Numbered from the stretch's first letter, positions 1-8,520 are shown. The stretch is 45,380 nucleotides of DNA from Polyangiaceae bacterium (GCA_022842465.1 JALHPN010000050.1:1-45380); one strand, 5' to 3'. The notes: generated by a model from the sequence alone, not told the origin. Made by a program: numbers and translations.

Positions 1-2856
1 CCCGTGCACGTCGGGGCCGCGCACGCGGCCGCCCCGCCCGTCCACGCGCCGCAGGCGCAGCAGGCCCAGGCGACGATCGCGGACCGCGCCCGCGCCTTCG
101 CCGCCAGGCACAACCTCCCGCTCCGCACCGTCCAGGTCGACGTCAACGGCCGCAAGGCGACGCGCATCTTCATGCCCGTCACCGACGCGACGCACCAGGC
201 GTTCGTCGACGAGTTCACGGCGGGAGGCGCCGTGCTCCGGCAGAGGCAGGCGGACCTCGAGCACGTCACGATGGCGCTCACGCCGAAGGACCTGATCCAC
301 AACTGGGGCCAGCCTGGGCCGATGTTCGAGCCGAGCCACGGCGGCCTCTACGTCGCGATGGACCTCACCGACGTCGAGAAGCAGCACTTCAAGGCCACGA
401 TCCAGAACGCGCAGAACAAGGAGTTCATCGGCAAGAACGGCAGCGCCCACTGCACGCGCTGGCTCGTCCACGGCTGCATCGGCCCGGAGATCCCCCTCTC
501 GCACAAGCTCGGGATCAAGCGCTCCAACGCGCCGAGCAACTTCGTGAAGAAGATCCTCCACGCCGGCAACGACCTCGTCGTCGTCGGGGTCGCGATGTCG
601 AACCAGCCCGGCCAGGCGGCGCAGATGCGCCAGCAGGTCGCCCACTACGACCAGCAGATCGGCGCGTACGAGCAGCAGATCGCCCAGCTCGAGCAGCAAG
701 GCGGCGGGCGCGTCCAGGCCTTCCGCGCGCAGATCACGCCGTACCGCGAGGCGGTCGAGAAGATCGACGCGGCGATCGCGATGCGCGGTGACAAACCCGA
801 GATCGCGGCTGCCCTCAGGGCGAAGAAGGACGACATCCAGCGCGCCATCAAGGGGCTGACCGAGCAGCACGAGGCGCCGTACCACGCGCGCGTCGCCCAG
901 CTCGACGCCGCCGTCCTCACCGGGCGCGCGAAGGTGAGGCAGCTCGAGATCGGGCGCGACGCCGCGCTGAAGAACGCGCGGGCGCAGCTCGAGACGCGCG
1001 AGCACGAGCGCGCGGAGCTGACGCGCGTGGCCCCGGCCCAGGGCGCATCGGAGTACGATCGGAAGCTCGCCGCGCTCGATCTCGCGATCAAGGAGGCGAA
1101 GAGCTCGATCGAGGCCGCGAAGGTGCAGCGCGCGGCCGCGCGTGCCACGCAGCGTACGGCCATCGCGCAGGCGAAGCAGGAGCTCCGCGGTCTCTACCAG
1201 CAGACGACGAAGAAGCCCGCCGTCTCCCCGGCGAACGTGACCGCGTACGAGCAGCGCATCGCGCAGCTGGAGACGCAGATCGAGACCATCGGGAAGGCGA
1301 TCCAGCAGCACGCCGCCGAGCCGGGCTTCGACCACCAGCTCGACGCGTGGAAGAGCGCGATCTCCGAAGCGCGCGCGGAGAAGGCGCGCATCGCGGAGGC
1401 GGGGCCGGCCGGATACAACCCCCAGTTCGTCCAGCGCCTCGCGCAGCTCGATGCGCAGATCGACCAGCACCGGAAGGCGCTCGTCGCGCAGCCGGTGGGG
1501 GGAAACGCGGCCCAGACGCTCGCGGCGCTCAAGACGTCGGTGACCGAGCGCGAGGCGATCCTCGCGAAGGGCGCGCAGGCGTACAACCCCACCTACGAGC
1601 AGCGCGTCGCGCAGGTGGACGCGCAGATCGCGGCGCTCGACAAGCAGCTCGATCAGCACGCCGCCGACCCGGCCCAGAAGGCGAACCTCGTCACCTGGCG
1701 CGCGCAGCGCGAGCAGCACGCGGCGATCAAGGAGGGCCTCCTGAAGGGAGGGCCTTCGCGTTACGACGCGACCGTCGACCAGAAGATCCAGCAGGTCACC
1801 GCCCGCATCCTCCAGGCGCGCACGCAGATCACCCAGCTCGAGGCGCAGGACGCCCAGGCCGACACGCAGCTCGCGCAGCTCGTCGCGCCGCACCAGAAGG
1901 CGAAGGACGAGCTCCTCGCGACGGGCGCGGACGCCTATCACCCCGCCTACGACGCCGAAGTGAAGCGCATCGACGCGGCCATCGCGCAGCAGGAGCACAC
2001 GATCCGCCAGTATGCACCTCACCCGCAGTACGCCGCGCACGTGAACGCCGCGCGCGCGCAGGTCGCCACGCTCCAGGAGCAGAAGGCAAAGCTCGCCGCG
2101 ACGAACCCGAAGGACTTCAATCCCCAGCTCCAGGCGAAGCTGAACGAGGTCGACGCGGCGATCAAGACGGCGGAGCAGCGCCTCGCGCAGTATCAAGCGA
2201 ACCCGGCGTACGCCGCGCACGTCGAGGGCCAGCGCGCCGAGATCGCGAAGCAAGGCGAGCTCCGGGCGTCGCTCCTGAAGGTCGGCCCGAAGGGGTACGA
2301 CCCGGCCCACGACGCGAAGCTCGCGCAGAACGCGCAGAACGTCGCGCAAGCGAAGACCGCGCTCGAGGCGCTGACGACGCAGCACGAGGCGGCCGTCTCC
2401 ACCGCCAAGACGGAGCTCGCGCGGAACGACGCGCTCCGCGCCGAGATCAAGAAGCACGGCGCGACGAGCTACAACCAGGGCTGGGCGCAGCGTCTCGCGC
2501 AGCTCGACCAGCAGATCGCGCAGCACGAGGGGCAGATCAAGCAGTACCCCGGCGACCAGCACGCGCAGAACCGCGCGCAGTGGGGGCAGCAGATCGAGCA
2601 GCTGAAGGCGACGCGGGCGCAGGTGCTCGCGAAGGGTCCGGCCGACTACAACCCGCACGAGCCGCAGATCGCCCAGCTGAAGCAACAGATCGAGCAGCAG
2701 CGCGCCGCGGCCGCTCCCATCCGCGCGCAGCTCGCCGCCATCGACGCCGCCGCGAACGCCGGCAACGAGCTCGCGGCGAAGTTCAACGCCATCCCGGAGG
2801 CGTCGCTGATGGGCCCGCCGCCGGGCGGTGGCGCAGCCGAAGCCGTCCGCCAGTGA
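1..2856 (+). CDS. Large helical-hairpin (coiled-coil) repeat protein, 5' partial
   Basis: The frame is open to the left edge, so the true start may lie outside; the first in-window start is GTG at 4 (950 aa from there). Residues 1-200 form a distinct non-repetitive domain with a Cys in HCTRWL and another in HGCIG; I do not recognise it (a papain-like fold is a weak guess). From about residue 205 the protein is almost entirely Gln/Ala/Glu/Lys-rich helix. Ten degenerate repeats of 56-64 residues are marked by an aromatic residue, mostly as Y-[ND]-P, at residues 351, 415, 471, 527, 587, 645, 705, 765, 823 and 882. Each unit reads as helix (AQLDxQI), short turn (Q-[HY]-xxxP) and return helix. It ends 26 nt before a secreted CoA-transferase-like gene, so the two are probably cotranscribed. 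The Ala/Pro-rich N-terminus resembles a mature exported protein, but a signal peptide is not in the window. Function unknown. Confidence 0.85.
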   Translation, partial: PVHVGAAHAAAPPVHAPQAQQAQATIADRARAFAARHNLPLRTVQVDVNGRKATRIFMPVTDATHQAFVDEFTAGGAVLRQRQADLEHVTMALTPKDLIHNWGQPGPMFEPSHGGLYVAMDLTDVEKQHFKATIQNAQNKEFIGKNGSAHCTRWLVHGCIGPEIPLSHKLGIKRSNAPSNFVKKILHAGNDLVVVGVAMSNQPGQAAQMRQQVAHYDQQIGAYEQQIAQLEQQGGGRVQAFRAQITPYREAVEKIDAAIAMRGDKPEIAAALRAKKDDIQRAIKGLTEQHEAPYHARVAQLDAAVLTGRAKVRQLEIGRDAALKNARAQLETREHERAELTRVAPAQGASEYDRKLAALDLAIKEAKSSIEAAKVQRAAARATQRTAIAQAKQELRGLYQQTTKKPAVSPANVTAYEQRIAQLETQIETIGKAIQQHAAEPGFDHQLDAWKSAISEARAEKARIAEAGPAGYNPQFVQRLAQLDAQIDQHRKALVAQPVGGNAAQTLAALKTSVTEREAILAKGAQAYNPTYEQRVAQVDAQIAALDKQLDQHAADPAQKANLVTWRAQREQHAAIKEGLLKGGPSRYDATVDQKIQQVTARILQARTQITQLEAQDAQADTQLAQLVAPHQKAKDELLATGADAYHPAYDAEVKRIDAAIAQQEHTIRQYAPHPQYAAHVNAARAQVATLQEQKAKLAATNPKDFNPQLQAKLNEVDAAIKTAEQRLAQYQANPAYAAHVEGQRAEIAKQGELRASLLKVGPKGYDPAHDAKLAQNAQNVAQAKTALEALTTQHEAAVSTAKTELARNDALRAEIKKHGATSYNQGWAQRLAQLDQQIAQHEGQIKQYPGDQHAQNRAQWGQQIEQLKATRAQVLAKGPADYNPHEPQIAQLKQQIEQQRAAAAPIRAQLAAIDAAANAGNELAAKFNAIPEASLMGPPPGGGAAEAVRQ
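1054..2700 (+). repeat. Ten in-frame coding repeats of about 58 codons
   Basis: Codons for the marker aromatic residue start at 1054, 1246, 1414, 1582, 1762, 1936, 2116, 2296, 2470 and 2647, giving spacings of 64, 56, 56, 60, 58, 60, 60, 58 and 59 codons. Each unit carries a Y-N-P-like start, an AQLDAQI-like first helix, a QHAADP or QYAPHP-like turn and a second helix. The units are diverged at DNA level, so this is an old protein repeat array and not a recent tandem duplication. Confidence 0.75.
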
Positions 2857-2882
2857 GCCGGGAACCCAGACGAGAGCATCCC

Positions 2883-4466
2883 ATGAACACCCTCCAGAAG
2901 CTCCGGTCCGTCACGCTCGGTCTCTGCCTCGGGCTCGGTCTCTCGACGAGCGCCCTCGCGGCGCCGCCCGCGCCTCACGTCGAGGCGCCGAAGGTCGCGC
3001 AGCCCGTGGTGCGCCCCGCCCCGAAGGTCGTCGCGAACCACGCGGAGGCCGCGAAGGAGATCGGTCACGGCGTCATGGTCGCGACCGGCTCGGCGATGCC
3101 GGCCAACATGATGCCGGCGATGCGCGAGCACGCGCTGGGTCGTCAGGGCCGTACGAACGTCTTCTACATGCCGACGTTCGCCAGCGAGGAGAACTTCAAG
3201 GAAGGCGTCACCGACAAGTGGCACCCGAACCTGCTGTTCGTCTCGAAGCCGAATCGCGAGGCGGCCTCGCTGGCGGCGCAGGGGCAGGGGCGCGCGACGC
3301 TCCACCGGGCGTCGCTGTTCGAGCTCGCGCAGAAGCTCGAGAAGGACGAGCTCCCGATCGACACCGTCGTCGTCCGGGTCAGCCCGCCCGACGCCGAGGG
3401 AAACGTGAGCCTCGGCACGTCGAGCGACCTCACGATGCTCGCCGTCCAGTCGGTGCTCCGCCGCGGCGGCAAGGTCATCGCCGAGGTGAACCCGAACGTC
3501 CCGCACGCGCGCGGCAACCGGATCCCGTACGCGTCGCTCAGCCACGTCGTGCACGGCAACGAGATGCTCGCGGAGGCGATCCAGCTGGTGCCGCAGGCGA
3601 CGGAGCAGTCGATCGCGCAGAACGTGATCAAGCTCATCCCCGTCAACGTGAAGCACACCGTGCAGGTCGGGATCGGAGACTCTCTCGCCGGCATCGGCGA
3701 CGCGCTCGCGAATCACCCGATCGACATCTGGAGCGAGATGGCGCCGCCTGGCCTCCTCAAGCTCGTCAACGCGCCGAACTCGAAGGTCGGACAGGCCGTC
3801 TTCTCGTTCATGCACGCGGACAACGCGAGCTACAAGGCGGCAGGCGCGAACCCGCGCGTGACCCTCCAGCCCTCGCTCATCGTCAACGATCCGGCTCTCA
3901 TCGCGCAGAAGCCGAACATGGTCGCGATCAACACCGGCCTCGAGGTCGACCTCTTCGGCAACGTGAACGCGGAGCGTGACGGGAACAAGGTGATCAGCGC
4001 GCCCGGCGGGCAGCCCGACTTCATGAAGGGCGCGTCGATGGCGCAGACCGGTCGGGCGATCATGGCCCTCCGCTCGACCGCGAAGGGCAACACCTCGACG
4101 ATCGTGATCGGCCTCAAGGGGCCGACCACGACGCCGAAGGACAACGTCGACCACGTCGTCACCGAGTGGGGCGCGACGGCGAAGCTGCGCGGCCTCTCGG
4201 ACGGGCAACGCGCCTACCAGATGATCACCGTCGCGCACCCGCTCTTCCGCGGGGAGCTCGCCGACACGGCGAAGAAGCGCGGACTCATCACGGAGGGCCA
4301 GGCGTACGCGCTGAAGGCGAGCGTCTTCCACGCGATCCGCACGGCCCCCGTCGAGACGCGCGAGGTGCTCGCGAACGCGGCCCTCGAGAAGAACCTCCTC
4401 TCGAACGACGAGCACACGGAGATCGTCGTCGAGATCCTGGTGCCGAAGATCCCCGGGAAGAAGTGA
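2883..4466 (+). CDS. Exported acetyl-CoA hydrolase/CoA-transferase family protein
   Basis: This 527-aa protein has the fold signature of the acetyl-CoA hydrolase / 4-hydroxybutyrate CoA-transferase family (family I CoA-transferases). The catalytic-glutamate motif is intact as NTGLEVDLFG with Glu354. The C-terminal family block is also present: GGQPDF, a Thr-rich TTPKDNVDHVVTEWG segment, and AHPLFRGEL. What is odd is the N-terminus: a charged start, a hydrophobic stretch (about residues 9-23) and a SALA|A signal-peptidase I site near residue 26, followed by a Pro/Ala-rich linker, all ahead of the normal family start at about residue 43. Cytosolic relatives lack this. The ATG at 2883 follows the coiled-coil gene by 26 nt, suggesting one operon. 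The family makes or hydrolyses acyl-CoA; whether CoA chemistry occurs outside the cytoplasm is doubtful, so the protein may have been repurposed. Confidence 0.88.
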   Translation: MNTLQKLRSVTLGLCLGLGLSTSALAAPPAPHVEAPKVAQPVVRPAPKVVANHAEAAKEIGHGVMVATGSAMPANMMPAMREHALGRQGRTNVFYMPTFASEENFKEGVTDKWHPNLLFVSKPNREAASLAAQGQGRATLHRASLFELAQKLEKDELPIDTVVVRVSPPDAEGNVSLGTSSDLTMLAVQSVLRRGGKVIAEVNPNVPHARGNRIPYASLSHVVHGNEMLAEAIQLVPQATEQSIAQNVIKLIPVNVKHTVQVGIGDSLAGIGDALANHPIDIWSEMAPPGLLKLVNAPNSKVGQAVFSFMHADNASYKAAGANPRVTLQPSLIVNDPALIAQKPNMVAINTGLEVDLFGNVNAERDGNKVISAPGGQPDFMKGASMAQTGRAIMALRSTAKGNTSTIVIGLKGPTTTPKDNVDHVVTEWGATAKLRGLSDGQRAYQMITVAHPLFRGELADTAKKRGLITEGQAYALKASVFHAIRTAPVETREVLANAALEKNLLSNDEHTEIVVEILVPKIPGKK

Positions 4467-4491
4467 AGAGCGACGGCACGCGCGTCTGCGC

Positions 4492-4497
4492 TAGGGT
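4492..4497 (+). promoter_or_regulatory. TAGGGT -10-like box, 9 nt before start
   Basis: TAGGGT lies 9 nt before the ATG at 4507, with no Shine-Dalgarno sequence between. The same arrangement recurs at several other genes in the window. I see no convincing -35. It probably marks a short-leader or leaderless transcript. Confidence 0.4.
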
Positions 4498-4506
4498 GCC
4501 CGCGGC

Positions 4507-5412
4507 ATGCGGTGCTCCGGCGGCCTCGGTCTCCTCGTCGTCGTGCTCGGCGCGATGGCGTCGCCTGGCGAGGCGCGCGCGCAGGCCTGTTGCGTCGGCG
4601 CGAGCGGGCTCACGCCGGGCTGGCTGACGACCCACGAGCGGGCCCTCGTCGGCGCGCAGGTCCGCTTCGCGACCGCCCACGGAACCTACCCTGCACGCGG
4701 CGACTTCTTCGCGCCCCAGCCAGGCCGCGACGCGCGCCTCGAGCCCTCCCTCTTCGGCTCGCTCCGCCTCCTGCCCCGCGCGCAGGTGAGCGTGTCGGTT
4801 CCCTTCGCGATCGTGCGGCGACGCGCGGGCGATCTCGTCGAGTCAAGGACCGCCTTCGGAGACGTGACGCTCGTCGGCCGCTGGGACGTCTTCCGTGTCG
4901 GGGAGCGCCGCTGGCCTGGGATCGCGCTCCTCGCCGGCGCCCTCGTCCCGACGGGCACGCCGACGGACCGCGCGACGGGGCTCCTCGCCGCCGACGCGAC
5001 CGGGATCGGCGCCTGGGAGGGCAACGCTGGCGTGTCGGTCGAGGAGACCTTCGGGCACGTCGTCCTCCACGCCACGGCGCTCGCCGGGGTGCGCTCGTCG
5101 CGCGAGGTGTTCGGGGTCGAGCAACACCTCGGCCTCCGCTCCCTCTTCCTCGTCGGGACGGGGTGGGTCTGGGACGACGACGCCTCGATGCTGCTGACGA
5201 TCACCCACACCGCCGACGGGGATGCGACGCTCGACGGCAGCACTGCGGCGGGGACGGGGTTCCGCGCGACGCAGCTCGCGTTCGTTGTCACGACGCCGAT
5301 CACCGATACACTTCGGCTCCGCACGTCGGTGTTCACGGACGTGCCGCCGCTCGGGTCGAACAGGCAAGCCCTCGGCGGGACGACGCTCGGGCTCGCGAAG
5401 ACATGGTTCTGA
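4507..5412 (+). CDS. Predicted outer-membrane beta-barrel protein
   Basis: A 301-aa protein with a signal peptide (hydrophobic residues 7-17, cleavage near EARA|QA) and a Cys-Cys pair just after it. The rest is alternating hydrophobic/polar strands rich in Val, Leu, Thr and Gly, ending in a terminal Phe (KTWF), the usual C-terminal signature of an outer-membrane barrel. The layout resembles transporter-like barrels of the phenol-degradation MetA type, but I cannot assign a substrate. The start ATG is preceded by a TAGGGT box. The stop codon is separated by one base from the ATG of the redoxin lipoprotein, so the two are very probably translated together and may share a function in the outer envelope. 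Confidence 0.8.
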   Translation: MRCSGGLGLLVVVLGAMASPGEARAQACCVGASGLTPGWLTTHERALVGAQVRFATAHGTYPARGDFFAPQPGRDARLEPSLFGSLRLLPRAQVSVSVPFAIVRRRAGDLVESRTAFGDVTLVGRWDVFRVGERRWPGIALLAGALVPTGTPTDRATGLLAADATGIGAWEGNAGVSVEETFGHVVLHATALAGVRSSREVFGVEQHLGLRSLFLVGTGWVWDDDASMLLTITHTADGDATLDGSTAAGTGFRATQLAFVVTTPITDTLRLRTSVFTDVPPLGSNRQALGGTTLGLAKTWF

Positions 5413-5413
5413 C

Positions 5414-6019
5414 ATGACGCTCCCCCGCCACGCTCTCCTCCTCCTGGCTTCCCTCCTCCTGACGTCGTGTCGCGCGCCCACGGAGGCCGCGAGGCCGCCC
5501 ACGACGAGCGGGCCCACGAAGATCGCGAGCCCCGCGCCGCTCGTCGGGGAGGAGGGAACGCTGTCGGTCGGCGAGCTCGCGAAGCGGGCCCCCTTCACCG
5601 TGCTCCTCTTCTTCTCGGCGGACTGCCCCGTGCAGAAGGCACACGACCCGCGGATCCGCGAGATCGTCGCGACCTACCGGACGCGCGGCGTCGCCTTCGC
5701 GGCGATCGCGTCGGAGGAAGGGACGGACGCGGCGCGCCTCCGCGACGAAGTGAAGAAGCGCGCGCTCGAGATGCCGCTCTTCGAGGACCGCGGCGCGCTC
5801 CTCGCCGACGCGCTCGGTGTCGAGTACACGACCCACGTCGTGGTGCTCGATGCCGAGCGGCGCATCCACTACTCGGGCGCGATCGACTCCGAGCGCACCC
5901 ACCTCACCCCGCGCGGGGAGCCCCACCTCCGGAACGCGCTCGACGCGGTGCTCGAGGGAAAGCCCGTCGCGAAGCCCCGCGTCGAGCCGCTCGGGTGCCC
6001 CCTCCTCAAGCACGCCTAG
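5414..6019 (+). CDS. Thioredoxin-fold (redoxin) lipoprotein
   Basis: A 201-aa protein. The N-terminal signal ends in a lipobox (LLTSC), so the mature protein is probably lipid-anchored. From about residue 50 it matches the AhpC/TSA-redoxin type of thioredoxin fold: a strand FTVLLFFS leads to ADCPVQKAHDP with one active-site Cys, then a cis-Pro-like region (TTHVVVLD) and IHYSGAID. It ends with LGCPLLKHA, a second conserved Cys typical of a redoxin subgroup that lacks the CxxC pair. I infer peroxidase or thiol-redox activity in the periplasm or at the outer membrane. It starts one base after the upstream barrel gene ends, so the two form an operon. The exact substrate cannot be read from the sequence. 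Confidence 0.87.
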   Translation: MTLPRHALLLLASLLLTSCRAPTEAARPPTTSGPTKIASPAPLVGEEGTLSVGELAKRAPFTVLLFFSADCPVQKAHDPRIREIVATYRTRGVAFAAIASEEGTDAARLRDEVKKRALEMPLFEDRGALLADALGVEYTTHVVVLDAERRIHYSGAIDSERTHLTPRGEPHLRNALDAVLEGKPVAKPRVEPLGCPLLKHA

Positions 6020-6143
6020 GGCGTGCAGGCGCTCCTCCAGCGCTCGGCCGCCCCTCTACGGCTGGCGTGGCTCGATTCCCACGACGTCACGCCCGCCGTA
6101 CTGACGGTGACGGTCGCATCCTCGAGACGAGCTCCAAGCAGCG

Positions 6144-6659
6144 TCACCAGCTCTTCGCGACGAGGAGGCGACGGTTCGCGGCGAACCACAGGAAGACGCC
6201 GTCGCTGGGCTCGGCGTCACCCTCGTCGTCGAGCGCGTCAGCCGAGGGCGGGCTCCAGCTCTCGACGAGGCCCATGTTCACGACGAGCCCGACGACGCGC
6301 CCGTCGCGGAGGACCTCATGGGTCTCGAGCCACACCGGCGACTGGAACCCGCGCTCCGGATCGCTCGTCCGGTACTCGTCCATCTCGGTCTCGACCCGCT
6401 TCTGCCAGGCGGCGGAGAGCTTCGCACCGTCCACCGCGCGCAGGCTGCTCGCGTAGGCGGTGCCGGCGACGTCGAGCGACGCGCCGGCGGCGTCGGCGAC
6501 GGCGCGCACGTACGTGGTGTCGCCGCGGAGCTCCTCCTCCTCGGTCGCCGCGACGTCGGGATCGTACGTCGTGTCTCGCGCGCAGCCGGAGAGCGCGCCC
6601 GCCGACGCCGCGAGGACGACGGCAGCGACGCAGCGAAGGACCCATCGAGGTGTGTGCAT
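6144..6659 (-). CDS. Hypothetical lipoprotein
   Basis: A 171-aa protein with a clear lipoprotein signal: RR-containing N-region, hydrophobic core and lipobox ALSGC at residues 22-26. The mature part has an acidic segment (ATEEEEL), followed by a compact alpha/beta-like region with FQSPVWLETHEVLRDGRVVGLVVNMG cut across two strands, and ends with FLWFAANRRLLVAKSW. I recognise no family. It is the furthest downstream of three minus-strand lipoprotein genes, but gaps of about 150 nt separate them, so each may have its own promoter. Confidence 0.75.
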   Translation of the reverse strand: MHTPRWVLRCVAAVVLAASAGALSGCARDTTYDPDVAATEEEELRGDTTYVRAVADAAGASLDVAGTAYASSLRAVDGAKLSAAWQKRVETEMDEYRTSDPERGFQSPVWLETHEVLRDGRVVGLVVNMGLVESWSPPSADALDDEGDAEPSDGVFLWFAANRRLLVAKSW

Positions 6660-6665
6660 GTGGGA

Positions 6666-6671
6666 GCTCTA
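6666..6671 (-). promoter_or_regulatory. TAGAGC -10-like box, 6 nt before start
   Basis: On the minus strand TAGAGC is followed by six bases (TCCCAC) and then the ATG of the lipoprotein gene that begins at 6659. No Shine-Dalgarno sequence is present. The spacing would put the transcription start at or beside the start codon. Confidence 0.35.
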
Positions 6672-6806
6672 CGGTTCCGCGGTGACTTCGCAAGCAACAA
6701 ATCGGCGTGCAGACTCGAAGCCGCGACGCATTCTCCTCGAGCGGTCGCCCTTCGCGCAGGCGCTACCTCGGGCGCGTCTCGAGCCGCGCGCGGCACGACC
6801 TCCGCG

Positions 6807-7625
6807 TCAGAAGCACTGCGCCATCGCCGAGCAGTCGGCGTTCGTCTCGAGCAGCTCGACGTTGCAGCGATCGGCGGCGACCGCGCGCGTGCACGCCTCG
6901 ACCCGCTGGAGGGGGACGTAGCAGGACGCGGCCCACCGCTCGCTGCGTAGGAGGCACTCCGTCGCGGACTTCGGCGCCTTCATCGTGATACCCCCGTCGC
7001 ACGGTGCGCTCGACCCGTAGCCCCCGAGCTGGCAGGCCTGCCAGTCGCAGAGCTTGTACCGCTCCGGATACGTGAGGTGGCCGAGCGCGGTCGTCGGCGG
7101 GAGGCCCGTCGTCGTTCCGCAGGTCGGGGGCAAGGGCTTCGCCTTGCAGAAGCCCGAGCCGAGGCTGACCGCGCAGACCTCGCCGGGTCCGCACGCCCCA
7201 CGGACGCGGTAGCAGTCGAGCACGGTGCACGTCCTCCCGCCACACGAGAGGTTGAACGGGCATTCGTCCGCCTCGCCACAATGCGGGAGGCAGACGCCCG
7301 CCGTGCACGTCATGCCCGCTCCACATTCGGGCGTCGCCGCGCAAGCCTTCGCGCAGACGCCTTCCGCGCCGCCCCTTTTGTAGCAGAGTGAGCCCGCCTT
7401 GCATGCGCTGTCGTCCGCGCACGGGGGAAAGGTCGTCCGGGCGGCCGATGGCGCCGACGCGTCGACGTCGGTCGCGGCCGGCTCGACCTCGGCGACGTCC
7501 TCGGACGGCGGGGGCTCCGGCGACGTCGCCGGCGCGGCGGGCGCGCCGTCGCAGGCCATGATCGCGATCATGCCGAAGCCGACGAGGGCGAATGACCCAC
7601 GCGCCGCCGAAAGGTGATGCTGCAT
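6807..7625 (-). CDS. Cysteine-rich lipoprotein (EGF/Dickkopf-like Cys pattern)
   Basis: I start this 272-aa protein at ATG 7625 (MQHHLSAARG); a GTG at 7643 in the same frame would add six residues. The signal ends at IAIMAC, a lipobox-like site, followed by a Pro/Glu/Asp/Ala-rich linker of about 40 residues. The mature domain holds more than twenty cysteines in short CxxxxxC units (for example CADDSACKAGSLCYK and CGAGMTCTAGVC), the kind of repeat found in myxobacterial surface proteins that resemble eukaryotic Cys-rich modules. The C-terminal third has further paired Cys residues ending in AQCF. It needs an oxidising compartment, so it is probably at the cell surface. Function unknown; a binding or structural role is likelier than catalysis. 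Confidence 0.8.
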   Translation of the reverse strand: MQHHLSAARGSFALVGFGMIAIMACDGAPAAPATSPEPPPSEDVAEVEPAATDVDASAPSAARTTFPPCADDSACKAGSLCYKRGGAEGVCAKACAATPECGAGMTCTAGVCLPHCGEADECPFNLSCGGRTCTVLDCYRVRGACGPGEVCAVSLGSGFCKAKPLPPTCGTTTGLPPTTALGHLTYPERYKLCDWQACQLGGYGSSAPCDGGITMKAPKSATECLLRSERWAASCYVPLQRVEACTRAVAADRCNVELLETNADCSAMAQCF

Positions 7626-7794
7626 GAACAACCGGGTTTGCACCCGTCATTCCATGGTCGAGCACGGTCGGAACTCACGGCGAGATGCGGCCTGTGGTGT
7701 CGAGGCCGCGCTGCGCGCGTACCATGCCGCGCGATGACACGCGCCGGTGCGACTCGGGAGCTCTCCACCCGCGTGTGAAGCGGTCGACGCCGCT

Positions 7795-8517
7795 TCACTG
7801 CACGGTCGGGACGAGGTCGAACACGCCGCGCACGCGGAGCGTCGAGCCCTCGCGCGCGCCCTTCCCCTGGACGAGGATCTCGTAGTGGCCGGCGATCCGG
7901 GCGGGGCTGACGTGCGTGAGGGTCACGTCGCGCGCGGTGACGACATCGCCGCCCGTGCTCGCGCCGCACAGCGTGAAGACGAGACCGCGCCAGCGTGCCG
8001 GCAGCGCGTCGAGGCCGGCCCACGCGTTGTCGGACGTCATGAGCGTCACGACCACCGCGTTGGACGGACAGCTCGTGAGCGGGCCGGCGGTCGCGTCCGA
8101 GGGGACGGTGATCGAGACGTTCCGCCCGAAGTACGGGAAGAAGATGGTCGTCGATCCGGCGCTCGGCGCGTAGAACGCCTCTGCCGACGCGTACGCGACG
8201 ACCCGCGTGCCGTCGACTTCCCAGACGATCGTGGGCGCCTTGCAGGTCGCCGACGTCTCGTTCGTGTCGCAGACCTCGGCGGCGGCGCATGTCCCGCAGC
8301 TCGCGTCGCACACGAGACCGCAGCTCCGGCCGGCGCAGCTCGCGGTGCACGCCTCTGCAGCGTCGTTCGTCGGCGTCGGCGGCGAGGCGTCCGCGCCGAC
8401 GCGCTCACGCCCGGCGTCGTCGATCTCGTCGCCAGGCGTCTCGTCGTCCGCCGTGCGAAGCGAGCCGCAAGCGACCGCGACCGCGAGGCACCCGAGCGCG
8501 AGAGCTCTCCTGATCAT
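7795..8517 (-). CDS. Lipoprotein with short Cys-rich segment and beta domain
   Basis: This 240-aa protein starts MIRRALALGC and has a probable lipobox at VAVAC (residue 17). Next comes an acidic linker (DDETPGDEIDD) and a compact Cys cluster of about 40 residues with ten Cys (CTASCAGRSCGLVC and so on), which resembles the Cys motif of the lipoprotein gene downstream on the same strand. Residues 95-240 look like an all-beta domain (TIVWEVDGTRVVAYAS, FFPYFGRNVSITV). I do not recognise the family. It and the Cys-rich neighbour at 6807-7625 may belong to one surface-protein set. Confidence 0.78.
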   Translation of the reverse strand: MIRRALALGCLAVAVACGSLRTADDETPGDEIDDAGRERVGADASPPTPTNDAAEACTASCAGRSCGLVCDASCGTCAAAEVCDTNETSATCKAPTIVWEVDGTRVVAYASAEAFYAPSAGSTTIFFPYFGRNVSITVPSDATAGPLTSCPSNAVVVTLMTSDNAWAGLDALPARWRGLVFTLCGASTGGDVVTARDVTLTHVSPARIAGHYEILVQGKGAREGSTLRVRGVFDLVPTVQ

Positions 8518-8520
8518 CCC

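Noticed and set aside
1347..2882. In-frame upstream extension of the CoA-transferase reading frame
   Set aside because: The frame is open but overlaps the coiled-coil gene and is Arg-rich nonsense; the signal peptide and spacing favour ATG 2883.
2646..4415. 589-aa open frame on the minus strand
   Set aside because: It mirrors the plus-strand CoA-transferase gene; its translation is Arg/Asp/Glu/His-rich without motifs, as expected in the antisense frame of GC-rich coding DNA.
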